Shown here: piece after piece, positions 62,616 through 64,000 of the stretch | Numbering within the stretch: the stretch's first letter is position 1 | Layout: every line of letters begins with the position of its first letter | Assembly (NCBI RefSeq): GCF_029309905.1 | Contig: NZ_JARBJP010000004.1 | Coordinates: 124,001 to 188,000 of the forward strand | From: Brytella acorum | Lineage (GTDB): Bacteria > Pseudomonadota > Alphaproteobacteria > Acetobacterales > Acetobacteraceae | DNA length: 64,000 nucleotides | Direction: 5' to 3' | Position numbers and translations under genes: made by a program | The notes under the pieces: model-generated | The model's database searches: none | Seen by the model: only the letters and a program-made list of their open reading frames with translations | What the model was told of the DNA's origin: nothing

Positions 62616-64000
62616 ATGTCTTTTCTGTTTTTCCGCTCGCGCCCTCTGGCGCGACGCATGCTGCTGGCCGCATTTGCCCTTGGGCCGGTCAGCCTTCATG
62701 CCGCACCCGTTGTCACACTTCCCGAACTCGACGTGGACGCGGCCGATACGCCCCCGCTTCTCGATCGGACCGAAAATGCCAACGCGGTCTCCGGACGTAT
62801 GCTGCGACAGCGCGCCCTGAGTTCGCCGGACAGCGCCGATCTCCTGTCACGCCTCCCCGGAGTCAGCCTCTATGGCGCAGGCGGCATATCCTCCCTGCCG
62901 GTCATCAACGGCATGGCGGATGACCGTGTCGCCACATCCGTCGATGGCGTGCGGATTCCCCCTGCCTGTCCCAATCACATGAACCCGGCCATGTCTTACA
63001 TCTCGCCGGATATGGTGACGGAAGCCACGGCGGTCGCGGGCATCACCCCGGTCAGCATGGGCGGCGACAGTATCGCGGGCACGATCAGCGTCGAGCGCAA
63101 GGACCCGCGTTTCGCCCGGCGCGGCAAGATCCTGTTCACCGGCTGGGCACGCGGCGCCTATCACAGCAACGGCAACGGCTGGGAAGGCGGCCTGAGCAGC
63201 ACCGTCGCCGGTGACTGGTGGAGCCTCAATTACAGCGCCTCCTACGCCGAGCGGGGCGATTACCACGCGGGCGGCAGCGGCGGTCGCGTCCTGTCCAGTT
63301 CCTACAAGACCTACAGCCACAGCGTCACGGCGGGTTTCCACAAGGACAACCACCTCCTCGCGCTGACCTTCGCCCAGACCGACACCCCCTATGAAGGGTT
63401 TCCGAACCAGTACATGGACATGACGAACAACCGTTCGTCTTCCGTGAACGGTAAATATTCCGGCGCTTTCGACTGGGGGACGCTGGATGTCCGGGGGTAC
63501 TGGCAGCGCGTCAACCATGCGATGAACATGCTGGATGACAAGGGCGGCCATACGGCGACAACCGGCATGCCGATGAACGATGATTCCCGCTCGGCGGGCT
63601 ACAACATCAAGGCCACCATACCGCTCGGCGCACGGAACACCCTTCGGCTGGGCAATTCCTTCGATCATCAGGGCCTGAACGACTGGTGGCCGCCGCTGGC
63701 GGGCAGCATGATGATGGGGCCGGATACGTATCACAACATCAATGGCGGCGTGCGTGACCGCCTGGGCGACTATGCCGAATGGGAGTCGCGAATCACGCCT
63801 TCGTTCCACACGCTTCTCGGTTTCCGCAACGACCTCGTCATGATGAACACGGGCAGCGTGTCACCCTATGCCTGGGCCAGCGGCATGTCATCCATGGGCG
63901 GGATGAGCGGGATGGGCGGCATGGCGGGCATGGCCGCGACCGACAGCGCGGCGGCGAACGCGTTCAATGCCCAGAATCATCGCCATACGGACATCAATTT
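62616..64000 (+). CDS. TonB-dependent copper receptor (OprC-type), 3' end beyond window
   Basis: At least 461 codons, still open at base 64000. Signal peptide ends around SLHA; the plug carries ANAVSGRMLRQRALSSPDSADLLSRLPGVSL, NGMADDRVATSVDGVRI and PPACPNHMNPAMSYIS, with Cys118-x3-Met122, corresponding to the copper ligands Cys143/Met147 reported for Pseudomonas OprC. Beta-barrel strands follow, with a Met-rich loop (SSMGGMSGMGGMAGM) near the end. It imports copper into the periplasm with TonB energy. Confidence 0.92.
   Translation, partial: MSFLFFRSRPLARRMLLAAFALGPVSLHAAPVVTLPELDVDAADTPPLLDRTENANAVSGRMLRQRALSSPDSADLLSRLPGVSLYGAGGISSLPVINGMADDRVATSVDGVRIPPACPNHMNPAMSYISPDMVTEATAVAGITPVSMGGDSIAGTISVERKDPRFARRGKILFTGWARGAYHSNGNGWEGGLSSTVAGDWWSLNYSASYAERGDYHAGGSGGRVLSSSYKTYSHSVTAGFHKDNHLLALTFAQTDTPYEGFPNQYMDMTNNRSSSVNGKYSGAFDWGTLDVRGYWQRVNHAMNMLDDKGGHTATTGMPMNDDSRSAGYNIKATIPLGARNTLRLGNSFDHQGLNDWWPPLAGSMMMGPDTYHNINGGVRDRLGDYAEWESRITPSFHTLLGFRNDLVMMNTGSVSPYAWASGMSSMGGMSGMGGMAGMAATDSAAANAFNAQNHRHTDIN

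Noticed and set aside
62847-63809. 320-codon minus-strand ORF
   Set aside because: Antisense to the copper receptor, which has unmistakable plug motifs.

Overview
The window looks like a chromosomal segment of a flagellated acetic acid bacterium or close relative (Acetobacteraceae, Alphaproteobacteria). This rests on the hemE/maf neighbourhood of a probable replication origin, the GC-rich coding with many overlapping starts and stops, two DUF2501 proteins and a TonB-dependent copper receptor. The genus cannot be fixed from the sequence alone.

Layout. 1-1810: 3' end of accD, then folC. 1836-5182: small exported or membrane proteins and a transposase remnant. 5263-8624: tRNA-Ala(GGC), maf, a probable oriC (about 6122-6418) with near-consensus DnaA boxes and 11 GTAC tetranucleotides, then hemE, a HAD phosphatase and hemJ. 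8667-14537: a second DUF2501 protein, an SDR oxidoreductase, a DedA protein, an S9 peptidase and a MATE exporter. 14733-18590: flagellar genes flgE-flgK-flgL, followed by six consecutive hairpins. 18765-23440: asparaginase, then zur divergent from znuACB with a Zur-box-like palindrome between them. 23550-29493: a tripartite RND efflux operon (permease, adaptor, outer membrane factor).

29690-49872 is a phage-derived cluster with visibly more AT-rich sequence. It has an XRE repressor bracketed by four copies of one 13-bp operator-like palindrome, a few small early genes, terminase, portal, scaffold, capsid, connectors, a contractile tail (sheath and tube), a frameshifted tail-chaperone pair and a full baseplate and fibre set. 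I find no integrase, replication genes, holin or endolysin, and the tape-measure position holds an ORF of only 264 residues. It may be a decayed prophage or a domesticated contractile particle, comparable in logic to a gene transfer agent.

49891-64000 returns to host genes: a lipoprotein and an unknown gene downstream of argD-argF-hslO, a D-aminopeptidase-like serine hydrolase, recX, a CHAP-domain lipoprotein, tatA, methionine-salvage genes mtnB-mtnD-mtnC, and ribF. It ends with a copper-uptake locus: tonB divergent from a DUF2946-like protein and a TonB-dependent copper receptor that runs off the window.

The most notable observations are the -1 frameshift signal in the tail genes (A AAA AAC, a 5-nt spacer and a perfect 9-bp stem), the operator system around the repressor, the GTAC-rich origin, the incomplete but orderly contractile-phage cluster, and the hairpin array after flgL.
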